A DNA stretch of 13,304 bases, from assembly GCA_964348115.1 (NCBI GenBank), contig CAYGBY010000096.1:1-13304 (forward strand). The letters are read 5' to 3'. The notes under the pieces were generated by a model. That model was not told the origin of the DNA. It did not search any database and saw nothing but the letters and a program-made list of their open reading frames with translations. Origin of the DNA: Azophilus sp964348115 (GTDB lineage: Bacteria; Pseudomonadota; Gammaproteobacteria; Pseudomonadales; Azotimanducaceae). Positions 1 through 6,111 of the stretch are shown here, piece by piece; the stretch's first letter is position 1, and each line of letters opens with the position of its first letter. The position numbers and the translations under genes were made by a program.

Positions 1-2
1 TG

Positions 3-1229
3 CCCGACCTGATTGAGGAGATCTACACCTTCCTGCGGCAAGCGGATGCAAGGGAACTGCGCCACCTGTTCGTGGAATTGGATGAAGCGCGCGCCGCGGG
101 CGCGGACCTCACGAACATCCTTTCACGCATCGATGACTTCGAAACCCACGTGGTGCCAATCATCGCCGACATCGACGCCGGCTTCGGCAACGAGGAAGCC
201 ACCTACCTGCTGGCCAAGCGCATGATCGAAGCCGGCGCCTGCGCCATCCAGATCGAAAACCAAGTCTCGGACGCCAAGCAGTGCGGCCACCAAGCCGGCA
301 AGGTCACCGTGCCCCATGAGGACTTCGTCTCCAAGCTGAACGCCATACGCTACGCCTTCCTGGAGCTGGGAGTCGAAAAAGGCATCATCGTGGCGCGCAC
401 TGATTCCTTGGGCGCCGGCCTGACCATGAAGATCCCGGTCGCCAAATCCCCCGGCGATCTCGGCGATCTGTACTGCAGCTTCCTGCAGGCGTCCGAAGTG
501 CATGATCTGGACGAGCTTCTGGACGGAGACATCACCATCCACCAGAACGGCAAGCTGTGCCACCCACTGCGGCTGGACAACGGCCTGTACGCCTTCCGCG
601 AGGGCACCGGGCCTGACCGCGTGGTGCTGGACTGCGTCACCAGCCTGGAGCACGGCGCGGATTTGCTGTGGATCGAGACGGAGCGGCCCAACCTGAAGCA
701 GATCAAGAGCCTAGTGGACGCGGTAAGGGAGAAGGCGCCGCAGGCGAAGCTGGTGTACAACAACTCTCCCTCTTTCAACTGGACCCTGGCTTTCCGGGAG
801 CAGGTGTACGCCGAATGGCGGGCGGCCAGCAAGGACGTATCGGCCTACCCGGACCCGGCGCAGACGCCCAAGGGCCTGATGGCCGCCCAATTCGACGACA
901 CGCCCCTGGCCGAGGCCGCCGATGCGCTCATCGCCCGCTTCCAGCAGGATGCGGCCCGGGAGGCCGGCGTCTTCCACCACCTGATCACCCTGCCCACCTA
1001 CCACGAAGCCGCCTTGGGCACCGACATGCTTGCGGAAGGCTACTTTGGCGATGAGGGCATGTTGGCCTATGTCAAAGGGGTGCAGCGGCGCGAGATACGC
1101 CGCAATTTGGCGGCCGTAAAGCACCAGGATCTCGCCGGCTCCAACATTGGGGACGACCACAAGGAGTACTTCCTTGGCGAAAAGGCCCTGCTGGCCGGGG
1201 GCGCGGCCAATACGATGAACCAGTTCTAG
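3..1229 (+). CDS. aceA: Isocitrate lyase, 3' part (5' end lies outside the window)
   Basis: Isocitrate lyase cleaves isocitrate to glyoxylate and succinate, the first step of the cytoplasmic glyoxylate shunt used for growth on acetate or fatty acids. The frame is open from base 3 with no start, so the gene is cut by the window edge; 408 codons are present and, against the roughly 530-residue Pseudomonas-type enzyme, about 120 N-terminal residues are missing. Seen: the catalytic-loop signature KQCGH (catalytic Cys codon at 282-284, the Gln variant of the usual K-K/R-C-G-H), the downstream VARTDSLGAGL segment, SPSFNWT around 764-784, and a C-terminus with GSNIGDDHKEYF and NTMNQF typical of this longer subclass. 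It ends with TAG within a CTAG, followed 10 bases later by a truncated mobile element, and is convergent with thrH. An internal GTG at 72 is not a plausible start because homology continues upstream of it. Confidence 0.96.
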   Translation, partial: PDLIEEIYTFLRQADARELRHLFVELDEARAAGADLTNILSRIDDFETHVVPIIADIDAGFGNEEATYLLAKRMIEAGACAIQIENQVSDAKQCGHQAGKVTVPHEDFVSKLNAIRYAFLELGVEKGIIVARTDSLGAGLTMKIPVAKSPGDLGDLYCSFLQASEVHDLDELLDGDITIHQNGKLCHPLRLDNGLYAFREGTGPDRVVLDCVTSLEHGADLLWIETERPNLKQIKSLVDAVREKAPQAKLVYNNSPSFNWTLAFREQVYAEWRAASKDVSAYPDPAQTPKGLMAAQFDDTPLAEAADALIARFQQDAAREAGVFHHLITLPTYHEAALGTDMLAEGYFGDEGMLAYVKGVQRREIRRNLAAVKHQDLAGSNIGDDHKEYFLGEKALLAGGAANTMNQF

Positions 1230-1239
1230 GGCCTGCTAA

Positions 1240-1378
1240 GGAACCTCTGAACAAGTCGCGTTCGCCCAACGCCCCGCTGTTTGCGGGCGGAGATGGCGTT
1301 GCAGCCATGGGAAGACAACCCGCAGCGCGGCGGGGATTCCGCAGTCCGTACACCGCGGGGCGCCCTTCGGGTTGCGCC
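1240..1378 (+). mobile_element. Truncated IS5-type MITE, copy A (left end kept, right end lost)
   Basis: The left terminus GGAACCTCTGAACAAGTC (1240-1257) is followed by about 115 bases closely matching the complete copy at 4677-4933. Similarity stops near 1371, after the CCCTTCGGG motif, so the right terminal repeat is missing. The left flank is CTAA (1236-1239) and the right edge touches a CTAG (1379-1382) that contains the thrH stop codon. Internal hairpins are visible: CCCGC/GCGGG with loop TGTTT at 1273-1287, an ATGGC/GCCAT hairpin just after it, and GGGCGC/GCGCCC at 1358-1379. It fills nearly all of the gap between the convergent aceA and thrH genes and could act as a structured 3' end for both, but no T-tract is present. 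Confidence 0.85.
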
Positions 1379-1999
1379 CTAGTCCACGTATTGCGCCACG
1401 CCGCCTGATGGGTCCCCCAGCAAGCGCTCCAGCGCCTCGTAGCTGTCTGCGGTGGGATGCTGGGGGTTCGCCGTGCACAGGGCTTCCGGCGCCCGGAACA
1501 ATACGCCTAGGTCCGCCTCCGCCAGCATTGGCAGGTCGTTGTAGGAATCTCCCGCCGCGCATACGCGGAAGCGCAAGGCCTTAAACGCCTTGACGACGCT
1601 GCGCTTGGGGTCCGGCTGGCGCAACAGGCATTTCTGGATGCGGTCGTCGCGCACCCGGAGCCTATGGCACAACAGGGTGGGCCAGCCGAGCTTCTCCATC
1701 AGGGGGGTGGCAAATTCATAAAAAGTGTCTGAGACAACGGCCACTTGCCAGCTCCGGCGCATCCGCTCCAGGAAAGCGCCTGCGCCGGGCAGAGGCTGCA
1801 TGTGCCGGATCACATCCTGGATGAGGGAGAAACGCAGCTTCTCGCGCCGCATCACCCCTAGGCGAAAGTCCATCAGTTCGCCGTAGTCCGGGATGTCCCG
1901 AGTGGTTTTGTTCAGTTCATCGATACCGGTGCGCGCCGCCACCGCCTGCCAAATTTCCGGGATCAACACCCCCTCCAAGTCCAAGCACAGAATGTCCAA
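1379..1999 (-). CDS. thrH: Phosphoserine phosphatase / homoserine phosphotransferase (ThrH-type HAD enzyme)
   Basis: ThrH is a cytoplasmic HAD-superfamily enzyme that dephosphorylates phosphoserine and can pass the phosphate to homoserine, linking serine and threonine synthesis. Seen: HAD motif I as CLDLEGV (nucleophile Asp at residue 7), motif II in SDTFYEF, the motif III lysine in DPKR, and motif IV AGDSYND. The TTRDIPDY and TLLCH segments match the Pseudomonas aeruginosa protein as remembered. Start choice: a GTG at 2011 opens the frame, but the TTG at 1997-1999 gives 206 aa, puts CLDLEG at the same distance from the N-terminus as in P. aeruginosa ThrH (about 205 aa), and has GAGGTG four bases upstream; I prefer TTG. 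The stop TAG lies in a CTAG touching MITE copy A. Convergent with aceA, divergent from cysH. SerB is the alternative name for the activity, but the sequence is ThrH-like. Confidence 0.92.
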   Translation of the reverse strand: MDILCLDLEGVLIPEIWQAVAARTGIDELNKTTRDIPDYGELMDFRLGVMRREKLRFSLIQDVIRHMQPLPGAGAFLERMRRSWQVAVVSDTFYEFATPLMEKLGWPTLLCHRLRVRDDRIQKCLLRQPDPKRSVVKAFKALRFRVCAAGDSYNDLPMLAEADLGVLFRAPEALCTANPQHPTADSYEALERLLGDPSGGVAQYVD

Positions 2000-2089
2000 T
2001 GCCCACCTCACAGCAAAAGACGCCTATTCTAGCCCGCATAGGGCGCCAAGCCCTTCCATGGGTCGCCTAATGTCAGCAATGCTCACTAT

Positions 2090-2312
2090 GGGACCTCCGA
2101 ACAAGTCGCGTTCGCCCAGCGCCTCGCTGTTTGCGGCGGAGATGGCGCTGCGGCCATGGTAAGGCGACCCGCGGGGCGCCCTTCGGGAGGGCCTAAAGGG
2201 CGCACTGGCTGTGTTGCGGCTCATTGTGTGGGACCTGCCACACGGCTTAGCCGCGCCTTGCCATGGCGCCCTTTAGGCTCCTCTGGGCTTCCGGGACTTG
2301 TTCAGAGGTTCC
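2090..2312 (+). mobile_element. IS5-type MITE, copy B (both ends present, 34-bp internal deletion)
   Basis: Termini are GGGACCTCCGAACAAGTC at the left (2090-2107) and GACTTGTTCAGAGGTTCC at the right (2295-2312), an imperfect inverted pair with two mismatches. Flanks CTAT (2086-2089) and CTAC (2313-2316) look like a decayed 4-bp duplication of a YTAR site. Against the 257-bp copy it lacks 34 bases after about 2170. The right arm can fold as nested hairpins: GCCTAAAGGGCGC (2191-2203) with its complement at 2266-2278, GCGGCT (2216-2221) with AGCCGC (2249-2254), and GTGTGG (2226-2231) with CCACAC (2238-2243). There is no transposase. It lies between the divergent thrH and cysH. Confidence 0.9.
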
Positions 2313-2651
2313 CTACGGCTTTCAGCCCCTCCACAGGAAGGGTTGGCCGGTCGATTTGGCCCGCATAATGCCGGAAATGTGGGGTGTTACGCGCCGAACA
2401 GTAGTGTTGGACGCCAAATGAGAACTGTCGGCCGCATATCGCCCCCTTTCAGCGCGTTGCCCGACAATCCTTGGGGGTTGCCGCCGGCGCCAACCACGCT
2501 GGCCGCACGCCCGATCGTCGCCGCCCTTGGCGCGGCCTGCAGGCCAGTAAAGCCATAGTACGTAGTAAGCATATAGCGAGACGGTATTTCCGCGCCTTCC
2601 CACCGGCTGCTAGGGTGGCGCCTCATCCGAATGGGCGGCAGGAGCCAGCGC
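2313..2651 (+). promoter_or_regulatory. cysH upstream region; probable promoter and control area, exact sites not resolved
   Basis: These 339 bases hold no convincing gene. Short open frames here lack family resemblance or a ribosome site. An AT-richer patch at about 2547-2590, including the palindrome TACGTA (2559-2564) and the stretch AGTAAGCATATAGC, stands out from the GC-rich background about 65-100 bases before the cysH start. That is a sensible place for a promoter and for a CysB site, as CysB activates cysteine-biosynthesis promoters from just upstream. I cannot assign a -35/-10 pair or a CysB box with confidence. The ribosome site AGGAG is at 2640-2644. Confidence 0.3.
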
Positions 2652-3386
2652 ATGGGGCTGCAGAATCAACATCGGGACCGTCGGGCCGGGACGCACCAGC
2701 AGCCACGGCAACTGCTGCGGGAAATCGCCAGGCGCTTTGCGCCGGAGCGGGTGGCCATTTCCTTCAGCGGCGCTGAGGACGTGGTGCTTATCGACATGGC
2801 CCACCGGGAGGGCTTGGACTTCGCCGTCTTCTCCTTGGACACCGGACGCCTGCACCCGGAAACCCACGCCTATCTGGAACAGGTGCGGGAGCACTACGGC
2901 ATCAGGCTGGAGACGTTGATGCCGGACCCGGCAGCGGTGGCCGACCTAGTGCGCCGCAAAGGTTTGTTCAGCTTCTACCGGGACGGCCACGGCGAGTGCT
3001 GCGCAGTGCGCAAGATCGAACCGCTGCGCCGGAAGCTCGCCAGCCTGGAGGCCTGGATCACCGGCCAGCGCAAGGATCAGAGCGTCACCCGCACCCATGT
3101 GCCCCTGGAGCAGGAAGACAGCGCCTTCTCCACCAAAGCGCACCGCCTGATCAAGTTCAACCCCCTGGCGGACTGGACTTCCCAGGACATCTGGGCCTAC
3201 ATCCACACCCATGCAGTGCCCTACAACGAACTGCACAAGCGCGGCTTTGTCTCCATCGGCTGCCAGCCCTGCACCAGGGCTGTCGCCCCCCACGAGCATG
3301 AACGCGCCGGCCGCTGGTGGTGGGAGGAGGCCAACAAGAAGGAGTGCGGCCTGCACGCCCAAAACGTGGTGAAGATGGCGGGGTGA
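2652..3386 (+). CDS. cysH: Assimilatory adenylylsulfate (APS) reductase, CysH family with [4Fe-4S] cysteines
   Basis: CysH reduces activated sulfate to sulfite in the cytoplasm, using thioredoxin or glutaredoxin, on the route to cysteine. Seen in the 244 aa: the nucleotide-binding SFSGAEDVV segment, SLDTGRLHPET, the cluster cysteines Cys116-Cys117 in GECCAVRK and Cys204/Cys207 in GCQPCTR, and the catalytic Cys232 in KKECGLH near the C-terminus. The CC/CxxC pair marks the Fe-S enzymes that mainly use APS (EC 1.8.4.10); PAPS reductases of the E. coli type lack it. Start choice: an in-frame ATG at 2631 exists, but AGGAG at 2640-2644 sits seven bases before the ATG at 2652. Convergent with cysB; 48 bases separate the two stop codons and most of that is a MITE stub. 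Control by CysB is inferred from family knowledge. Confidence 0.95.
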   Translation: MGLQNQHRDRRAGTHQQPRQLLREIARRFAPERVAISFSGAEDVVLIDMAHREGLDFAVFSLDTGRLHPETHAYLEQVREHYGIRLETLMPDPAAVADLVRRKGLFSFYRDGHGECCAVRKIEPLRRKLASLEAWITGQRKDQSVTRTHVPLEQEDSAFSTKAHRLIKFNPLADWTSQDIWAYIHTHAVPYNELHKRGFVSIGCQPCTRAVAPHEHERAGRWWWEEANKKECGLHAQNVVKMAG

Positions 3387-3393
3387 ACCCTAG

Positions 3394-3434
3394 GAAACCT
3401 CTGAACGAGTCGCGTTCGCCCAGCGCTTGGCCGC
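3394..3434 (+). mobile_element. Solo left end of the IS5-type MITE, copy C
   Basis: GAAACCTCTGAACGAGTCGC (from 3394) matches the left terminus with two mismatches, and similarity continues through TTCGCCCAGCGC before being lost near 3426. CTAG lies directly on both sides (3390-3393 and 3435-3438), as if the fragment sat between a 4-bp target duplication, and the second CTAG holds the cysB stop codon. The remaining interior and the right end are gone. It fills most of the cysH-cysB convergent gap. Confidence 0.72.
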
Positions 3435-4418
3435 CTAGCGTACCGGCAACGTCAGGCTGGCAAACAATTCCTCCCGGGCGGTCGCCGTGGGCAATCTGAC
3501 CGCCTCATCCACGATCTGCCGATGCAGATGGGAAGCAAACAGGCGGATGAAGTCGTACATAAAGGTGCGCAGGAAAGTGCCCCGGCGAAAACCGATATGG
3601 GTTGTCGATGGGGCAAATAGGTGGGATGCGTCCATGGTTGTCAACCCTTGGTCGACCGCCGGGTCGAAAGCCATGGCGGCGATGATGCCCACGCCGAAGC
3701 CAAGGCGCACATAGGTCTTGATGACATCGGTATCCGTGGCGGTGAAGGCCACGTTGGGCGTCAGCCCCTCAGCGTCAAACGCCTGATCGAGCATGGATCG
3801 GCCGGTAAAGCCAAACACATAGGTGACAATGGGTTCGGGCGCCACATCCGCCAAGGTGAGCGGCCTTTTTTTAGCCACGGCCTGCAGCGGGTGGCCCACA
3901 GGCACGACGAAGTCCCGGTACCAACGATAGCAGGGCAGCATGATGAGGTCCTTGAACAGGTGCAGGCCCTCGGTGGCGATGACGAAGTCCAGATCCCCGG
4001 CCGCCGCCAGCTCCGCCAACTGAACCGGGGAGCCTTGGTGCATGCGCAGCGCCACGTCCGGATAGAGGGTGCGGAACCTGCGCACCACCGGCGGCAGGGC
4101 GTAGCGCGCTTGGGTGTGGGTGGTGGCTAGGGACAGCACCCCGGTCTTCTCGTCGCGGTGCTCATCCGCCACCCTGTGGATGTTCCGCAAACGGTCGAGC
4201 ACCTCATCCACTATGCCCAGGATGACCTTCCCCACCGGCGTGATGGCGGTCAGGCGCTTGCCGTGGCGGACGAAAATCTGCACGCCCAACTCGTCCTCCA
4301 GCAGGCGGATCTGCTTGCTGATGCCAGGCTGGGAGGCGAACAAGGTTTCCGCCGCCTTGGAGACGTTAAAGTCGTGGCGGACCACTTCCGAGAGATATTG
4401 CAGTTGCTGCAGCTTCAT
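3435..4418 (-). CDS. cysB: LysR-family regulator of sulfur assimilation, CysB
   Basis: CysB is a tetrameric cytoplasmic LysR-type activator of sulfate uptake and cysteine synthesis genes; N-acetylserine is its inducer, and sulfide or thiosulfate oppose it in enterobacteria. The 327 aa (E. coli form 324) begins MKLQQLQYLSEVVRHDFNVS, with the winged helix-turn-helix in about the first 65 residues (ETLFASQPGISKQIRLLEDE). Effector-domain blocks typical of CysB follow: TTHTQARYALP, HQGSPVQ, TEGLHL, YVFGFTGRS, FTATDTDVIKTYVRLG, IGFRRGTFLR. Start choice: upstream ATGs exist at 4421 and 4436, but 4418 gives the family N-terminus and has GGAGG (4425-4429) six bases away. Nearby cysH is a likely target. 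The stop TAG lies in a CTAG beside MITE copy C. Cbl is a close paralogue, but overall similarity favours CysB. Confidence 0.96.
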   Translation of the reverse strand: MKLQQLQYLSEVVRHDFNVSKAAETLFASQPGISKQIRLLEDELGVQIFVRHGKRLTAITPVGKVILGIVDEVLDRLRNIHRVADEHRDEKTGVLSLATTHTQARYALPPVVRRFRTLYPDVALRMHQGSPVQLAELAAAGDLDFVIATEGLHLFKDLIMLPCYRWYRDFVVPVGHPLQAVAKKRPLTLADVAPEPIVTYVFGFTGRSMLDQAFDAEGLTPNVAFTATDTDVIKTYVRLGFGVGIIAAMAFDPAVDQGLTTMDASHLFAPSTTHIGFRRGTFLRTFMYDFIRLFASHLHRQIVDEAVRLPTATAREELFASLTLPVR

Positions 4419-4465
4419 CATAGGCCTCCGATGCAACTCGTTCCTTAGCCCATAGGCCTCGGATG
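4419..4465 (-). repeat. Direct repeat in the cysB leader duplicating the ribosome site and start
   Basis: A 15-base unit, CATAGGCCTCCGATG at 4419-4433 and CATAGGCCTCGGATG at 4451-4465, occurs twice with an offset of 32 bases and one mismatch. Read on the minus strand, each copy places a purine-rich ribosome-binding sequence (GGAGG or GAGG) just before an ATG. The copy nearer the gene serves cysB. The upstream copy starts a two-codon frame, ATG GGC TAA (4453 down to 4445). This may be a chance small duplication or a decoy initiation site. Confidence 0.5.
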
Positions 4466-4493
4466 TGCGCCACGCCCTGGATCAAGGTGTGGC

Positions 4494-4517
4494 GGCGGCC
4501 GACCCGCGGAGGCCGCC
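4494..4517 (-). promoter_or_regulatory. GC-rich hairpin in the cysB leader
   Basis: GGCGGCC (4494-4500) and GGCCGCC (4511-4517) are perfect complements around a 10-base loop. It falls between the proposed promoter and the cysB start, so it would be part of the transcript leader. No T-run follows on the minus strand, so it is not an obvious terminator. Function unknown. Confidence 0.35.
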
Positions 4518-4552
4518 ATTGTAGGCGGAAATCCCACAAATATGCGGAAAGT

Positions 4553-4580
4553 GATATAAAAACTCAATTGCTAATAACAA
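4553..4580 (-). promoter_or_regulatory. Candidate sigma-70 promoter for cysB
   Basis: On the minus strand, TTGTTA (4580-4575) and TATATC (4558-4553) are separated by 16 bases inside a markedly AT-rich stretch (about 4535-4600) in an otherwise GC-rich region. That gives a leader of about 125 bases before the cysB start at 4418. LysR genes are often autoregulated, and a CysB site could overlap here, but I cannot identify one. Confidence 0.35.
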
Positions 4581-4600
4581 AAACATCTATAGAGCATTGA

Positions 4601-4663
4601 GGAGCCGCTGAACAAGTCCCAGAAGCCCAGAGCAGTCTAGGTGGCGTGATGGCAAGGCAAGGC
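4601..4663 (-). mobile_element. Degenerate right-end fragment of the MITE in opposite orientation, copy F
   Basis: Starting GGAGCCGCTGAACAAGTCCC, these 63 bases match the reverse complement of the right end of copy D with about 10 mismatches (roughly 84% by eye). The match runs through AGAAGCCCAG and GGCGTGATGGCAAGG, then is lost just before copy D begins at 4677. It is the only copy in the minus orientation and clearly older than D. Confidence 0.75.
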
Positions 4664-4676
4664 ACCCTACCTTTAG

Positions 4677-4933
4677 GGAACCTCTGAACAAGTCGCGTTC
4701 GCCCAGCGCCCCGCTCCCAGCAGCGGGGGATGGCGTTGCGGCCATGGGAAGGCAGCCCGTAGAGCAGAGCGCATTCCACGGTCCGCACGTCGCGGGGCGC
4801 CCTTCGGGAGGGCCTAAAGGGCGCGCTGGCGGCGTTGCGGCTCATTGTGTGGGGCCTGCCACACGGCTTCGCCGCGCCTTGCCATCACGCCCTTTAGGCT
4901 CCTCTGGGCTTCCGGGACTTGTTCAGAGGTTCC
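4677..4933 (+). mobile_element. Complete IS5-type MITE, copy D (257 bp, TTAG target duplication)
   Basis: Perfect 18-base terminal inverted repeats, GGAACCTCTGAACAAGTC at 4677-4694 and GACTTGTTCAGAGGTTCC at 4916-4933, are flanked by TTAG on both sides (4673-4676 and 4934-4937). A 4-bp YTAR duplication and GGAA...GAACAAG termini fit the IS5 subgroup of the IS5 family as remembered. There is no transposase, so it depends on one elsewhere. Hairpins: CCCCGCT/AGCGGGG (4709-4715, 4722-4728), ATGGC/GCCAT (4730-4745), and a nested right-arm structure with GCCTAAAGGGCG (4812-4823) pairing 4888-4899, GCGGC (4837-4841) pairing 4871-4875, and GTGTGG (4847-4852) pairing 4859-4864. It sits just downstream of the 5'-nucleotidase gene and upstream of the cysB promoter area. 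Confidence 0.95.
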
Positions 4934-4962
4934 TTAGGTTTCTTGGGGGGCGCTTTAAGGCC

Positions 4963-5880
4963 TTATCGAGCTTGGTTGGTCACGCCGGTGGGAACATGGC
5001 CGGCGGAGGTGTGGGCGGCGGCCTCCTGGCAGTGTTGGGCTTGGTCATCGAAGAACACGTCAGCCGCGAACGCCTTGAGAAACTCGCCTTTGGCCTTGCC
5101 GCCCAGGAATAGAGATTCATCGAGGCGGATGTCCCAGGCGCGCAAGGTGCGGATGACCCGCTCATGTGCGGGCGCTTCCCGGGCCGTGACCAAGGCGGTG
5201 CGAATGGGACAGTTCTCCTGTTCGAATTCCTGCTGCAGATCCTGCAGAGCCCGCAGGAAGGCTTTGAAAGGCCCGCCGGGCAGTGGCTGCGCAGCCTTGT
5301 GGGTTTCCTTCTCCGTAAAGGCGTCCAGCCCCTCGGCTTGATAGATGCGCTCCGCTTCATCGGAAAACAGCACTGCATCGCCGTCAAAAGCCAGACGCAG
5401 CTTGCTGGAGGCCGAGTGCTGTTGGCCGGCGGCCGGGCTGCCGCCCGGCAGCAGGTTGGCCGCCGCCACACCGTGGACCAAGGCGTGGCGCACATCGGGG
5501 CCATGGGTGCTGAGGAACAGATCGCAACCGAAGGGGGTGATGTAGCGATAGGGACTTTCGCCGCCGCAGAATGCGGCCCTGGTGATGTCCAGCCCATGAT
5601 GCTCGATGGAATTGAACACGCGCAGCCCAGTATCTGCGGTATTGCGCGAAAGCAATATGACTTCTACTTTCTTTTTTTCAGTTAATTCATTGATATTTAG
5701 AAGTTTTTTTACGAAATTGAAGCCCTCCCCCGGCGCCAGGGGCTGATCTTCCCGATCGATCTGGAAGTGCCGGTAGGCGGCTAGCCCCTGCTCCTCGAAC
5801 ACCGCGTTGCTTTCGTCAAGATCAAACAGCGCCCGGGATGAGATGGCCACCGTCAAGGGCTTCGCAGCCAAGGCGTTCAT
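4963..5880 (-). CDS. Cytosolic 5'-nucleotidase, cN-I type (5_nucleotid family, HAD fold)
   Basis: The family hydrolyses nucleoside 5'-monophosphates, AMP in the animal cN-I enzymes, to nucleoside and phosphate in the cytoplasm; the bacterial substrate is not known from sequence. Seen in the 305 aa: the N-terminal family signature AISSRALFDLDESN (12-25), LSRN (77-80), the HAD DxD motif in AFDGDAVLFSDE (Asp166, Asp168), the second motif in VTAREAPAHERVIRTLR (231-247), Lys262/Lys264 in GGKAKGEF, and acidic FFDDQ (277-280). The C-terminus GHVPTGV is typical. There is no signal peptide. Length is ordinary for bacterial members. The ATG at 5880 overlaps the TGA of the upstream small gene (ATGA), so the two are translationally coupled. 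The stop TAA is 30 bases from MITE copy D. Confidence 0.9.
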   Translation of the reverse strand: MNALAAKPLTVAISSRALFDLDESNAVFEEQGLAAYRHFQIDREDQPLAPGEGFNFVKKLLNINELTEKKKVEVILLSRNTADTGLRVFNSIEHHGLDITRAAFCGGESPYRYITPFGCDLFLSTHGPDVRHALVHGVAAANLLPGGSPAAGQQHSASSKLRLAFDGDAVLFSDEAERIYQAEGLDAFTEKETHKAAQPLPGGPFKAFLRALQDLQQEFEQENCPIRTALVTAREAPAHERVIRTLRAWDIRLDESLFLGGKAKGEFLKAFAADVFFDDQAQHCQEAAAHTSAGHVPTGVTNQAR

Positions 5881-6074
5881 GCGTCCAAGTCTGGTATCAA
5901 TTCGCTTTCCAGCTTGGCGATCATGTCCTTGAGCTTCAGCTTGCGCTTCTTCAGCCTTTGCATGCGCATCGCGTCCTGATGGCCGGTCTTGTGCAGATGG
6001 TGGATGACCTCATCGAGGTCGCGGTGCTCCATGCGCAAATCCTCAAGCCATTTCTGCGTGTCTGCGCTGTCCAT
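5877..6074 (-). CDS. YdcH-family (DUF465) small coiled-coil protein
   Basis: A 65-residue, highly charged helical protein. The LxxEHRDLDEVIHHL segment in the first half and LKKRKLKLKDMIAKLE in the second match the DUF465/YdcH family, whose function is not established; members look like short coiled-coil hairpins. Start choice: GTG at 6077 and ATG at 6074 are adjacent; I take the ATG, though the ribosome site is weak for both. Its TGA overlaps the start of the 5'-nucleotidase gene, forming a two-gene operon. A palindrome with -10-like hexamers lies about 40-50 bases upstream. Linkage of the two genes may be incidental. Confidence 0.85.
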   Translation of the reverse strand: MDSADTQKWLEDLRMEHRDLDEVIHHLHKTGHQDAMRMQRLKKRKLKLKDMIAKLESELIPDLDA

Positions 6075-6111
6075 CACTCAAACTGGCCTCGCCCGGCGCG
6101 GGAATGATGCC

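Noticed and set aside
123..653. Reverse-strand 176-codon open frame within aceA
   Set aside because: It is a shadow of the isocitrate lyase frame, which has conserved catalytic motifs throughout.
1358..1379. GGGCGC/GCGCCC hairpin and the CCCTTCGGG motif as an intrinsic terminator of aceA or thrH
   Set aside because: No T-tract follows on either strand, and the CCCTTCGGG motif recurs in copies B and D as part of the MITE. It may still affect 3' ends, so it is left as a hypothesis in the findings.
2041..2060. Similarity of CCCTTCCATGGG to the reverse of the MITE segment around GGCCATGGGAAGGC
   Set aside because: Only about a dozen bases match, with an indel and no continuing similarity, so it is not supported as another fragment.
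2156..2368. Open frame whose translation is nearly the same as part of that at 4744-5112 (both contain VAAHCVGPATRL), suggesting a small protein family
   Set aside because: Both lie in MITE copies B and D; the protein similarity follows from DNA similarity of the element. They run out into unrelated flanks, lack ribosome sites, and the MITE is better explained by its structure. The same holds for the reverse-strand frames at 2024-2224 and 4564-4845.
2631..2651. Upstream in-frame ATG at 2631 as the cysH start
   Set aside because: The AGGAG at 2640-2644 fits the ATG at 2652; the extra seven residues have no ribosome site of their own.
1240..4933. Regularly repeated short sequence that might be a CRISPR array
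   Set aside because: Copies are hundreds to thousands of bases apart, have inverted ends and target duplications, and no spacers or cas genes are present.
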